Of a stretch of DNA of 6,164 nt, positions 5,924 to 6,164 are shown piece by piece. Position numbers and translations under genes: made by a program. Origin of the DNA: Geobacter sp. (GTDB taxonomy: Bacteria > Desulfobacterota > Desulfuromonadia > Geobacterales > Geobacteraceae); the NCBI GenBank assembly GCA_003857395.1, contig RPRC01000294.1, positions 1 to 6,164 of the forward strand, written 5' to 3'. Below the pieces are notes generated by a model that was not told the origin of the DNA, searched no databases, and worked only from the letters and a program-made list of their open reading frames with translations. How positions within the stretch are numbered: the stretch's first letter is position 1; each line of letters starts with the position of its first letter.

Positions 5924-5961
5924 TTCACGTGAAAGTTACTGCTGATCAGAATCTTAGTCAA
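5924..5961 (-). promoter_or_regulatory. Candidate promoter with adjoining palindrome, upstream of permease
   Basis: On the minus strand TTGACT (5961-5956) is followed after 17 bp by TAACTT (5938-5933). The -35 is good (5/6) and the -10 weak (3/6). Touching the -10 and covering the predicted start is a perfect 10-bp palindrome TTCACGTGAA (5924-5933), which could be an operator half-site pair. The leader to the permease ATG would be ~205 nt. Chance occurrence is possible. Confidence 0.3.
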
Positions 5962-6141
5962 GGCATTAAGTATGGTGTACTAAGGGTTTCCTCGTTTCAC
6001 CAGAAACTCGCTCGGCAAGCTGGCCGCCCGGCGCTCGATAATCGGCTTTGCAGCTGCCATCTCCTGCTATCCTGGGGCCAACCTGTTCCTGTCCGGCCTT
6101 TACAGTTATGGTGGTGGGAGATAACAGGAAATAAAAACCGC

Positions 6142-6164
6142 TTGACAGACAACAGATAGACCAT
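6142..6164 (+). promoter_or_regulatory. Consensus -35 element at the right edge
   Basis: A perfect TTGACA (6142-6147) is followed by exactly 17 bases to the window end, so any -10 would begin at the next base outside. It may drive a plus-strand gene just beyond the window. Confidence 0.25.

Larger units (their letters stand above)
5721..6164. other. Upstream region of the permease, no recognised gene
   Basis: A minus-strand frame opens at 5868 (MMLIWFSGSCPDSRSL...) and runs into the permease coding region in another frame. Its first ~50 residues look protein-like, but I recognise no family and its tail is only the antisense-of-frame reading of the permease. A plus-strand frame 5929-6159 and a 26-codon minus-strand frame near 6052-5978 lack support. 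Toward the right edge the DNA becomes more GC-rich (6005-6120), which may mark the decayed end of some element. No RNA gene is evident. Confidence 0.4.

Noticed and set aside
5995..6120. Plus-strand segment reading SIIGFAAAISCYPGANLFLS
   Set aside because: It looks protein-like, but the frame has a stop just upstream, no start codon and a stop after ~46 codons.

Overview
This 6.2 kb window looks like a gene-poor, rearranged accessory stretch of a Gram-negative chromosome. The best guess is a Geobacter-like (Desulfuromonadales / deltaproteobacterial) organism, at moderate to low confidence. The guess rests on a DUF3943-type exported protein, the style of the IS21-family ends, and the UppP and AI-2E-type genes. 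No rRNA, tRNA or CRISPR array is visible.

Layout, left to right. A reading frame open at the left edge ends at 272 and is followed by a good intrinsic terminator (298-333). On the minus strand lies an OmpR/PhoB-type response regulator that has lost its first ~25 codons (646 to ~1242). It is fused at its 5' side to a solitary IS21-type end made of 23-bp units (1236-1344). About 300 bases beyond that end is a second array of short phased repeats (1643-1811), which also looks like an insertion-sequence end without its transposase. An intact minus-strand gene for a secreted or envelope DUF3943-family protein follows (1853-2782), with a plausible promoter. Next comes ~800 bp of mostly non-coding sequence containing a probable scrap of a DDE integrase/transposase (around 3126-3218). 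The right third holds two intact membrane-protein genes in convergent orientation: uppP (undecaprenyl-diphosphate phosphatase, plus strand, 3588-4409) and an AI-2E/PerM-family permease (minus strand, 4665-5720). They are separated by ~255 bp of unusually palindromic DNA. The final ~440 bp have no gene I can support.

How the parts work together. There is no operon here: each intact gene appears to be its own transcription unit. UppP recycles the lipid carrier for peptidoglycan and other surface polymers. The AI-2E-family protein is a membrane exporter or permease of unknown substrate. The DUF3943 protein is exported and of unknown role. The left half is best read as mobile-element wreckage: IS insertion, an adjacent deletion that removed the start of the regulator, and a second IS-like end. 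I found no convincing new multi-gene system. The observations most worth a second look are the regulator/IS junction, the two repeat-array IS ends, the nested palindromes between uppP and the permease, and a 19-bp repeat pair bracketing the DUF3943 gene.
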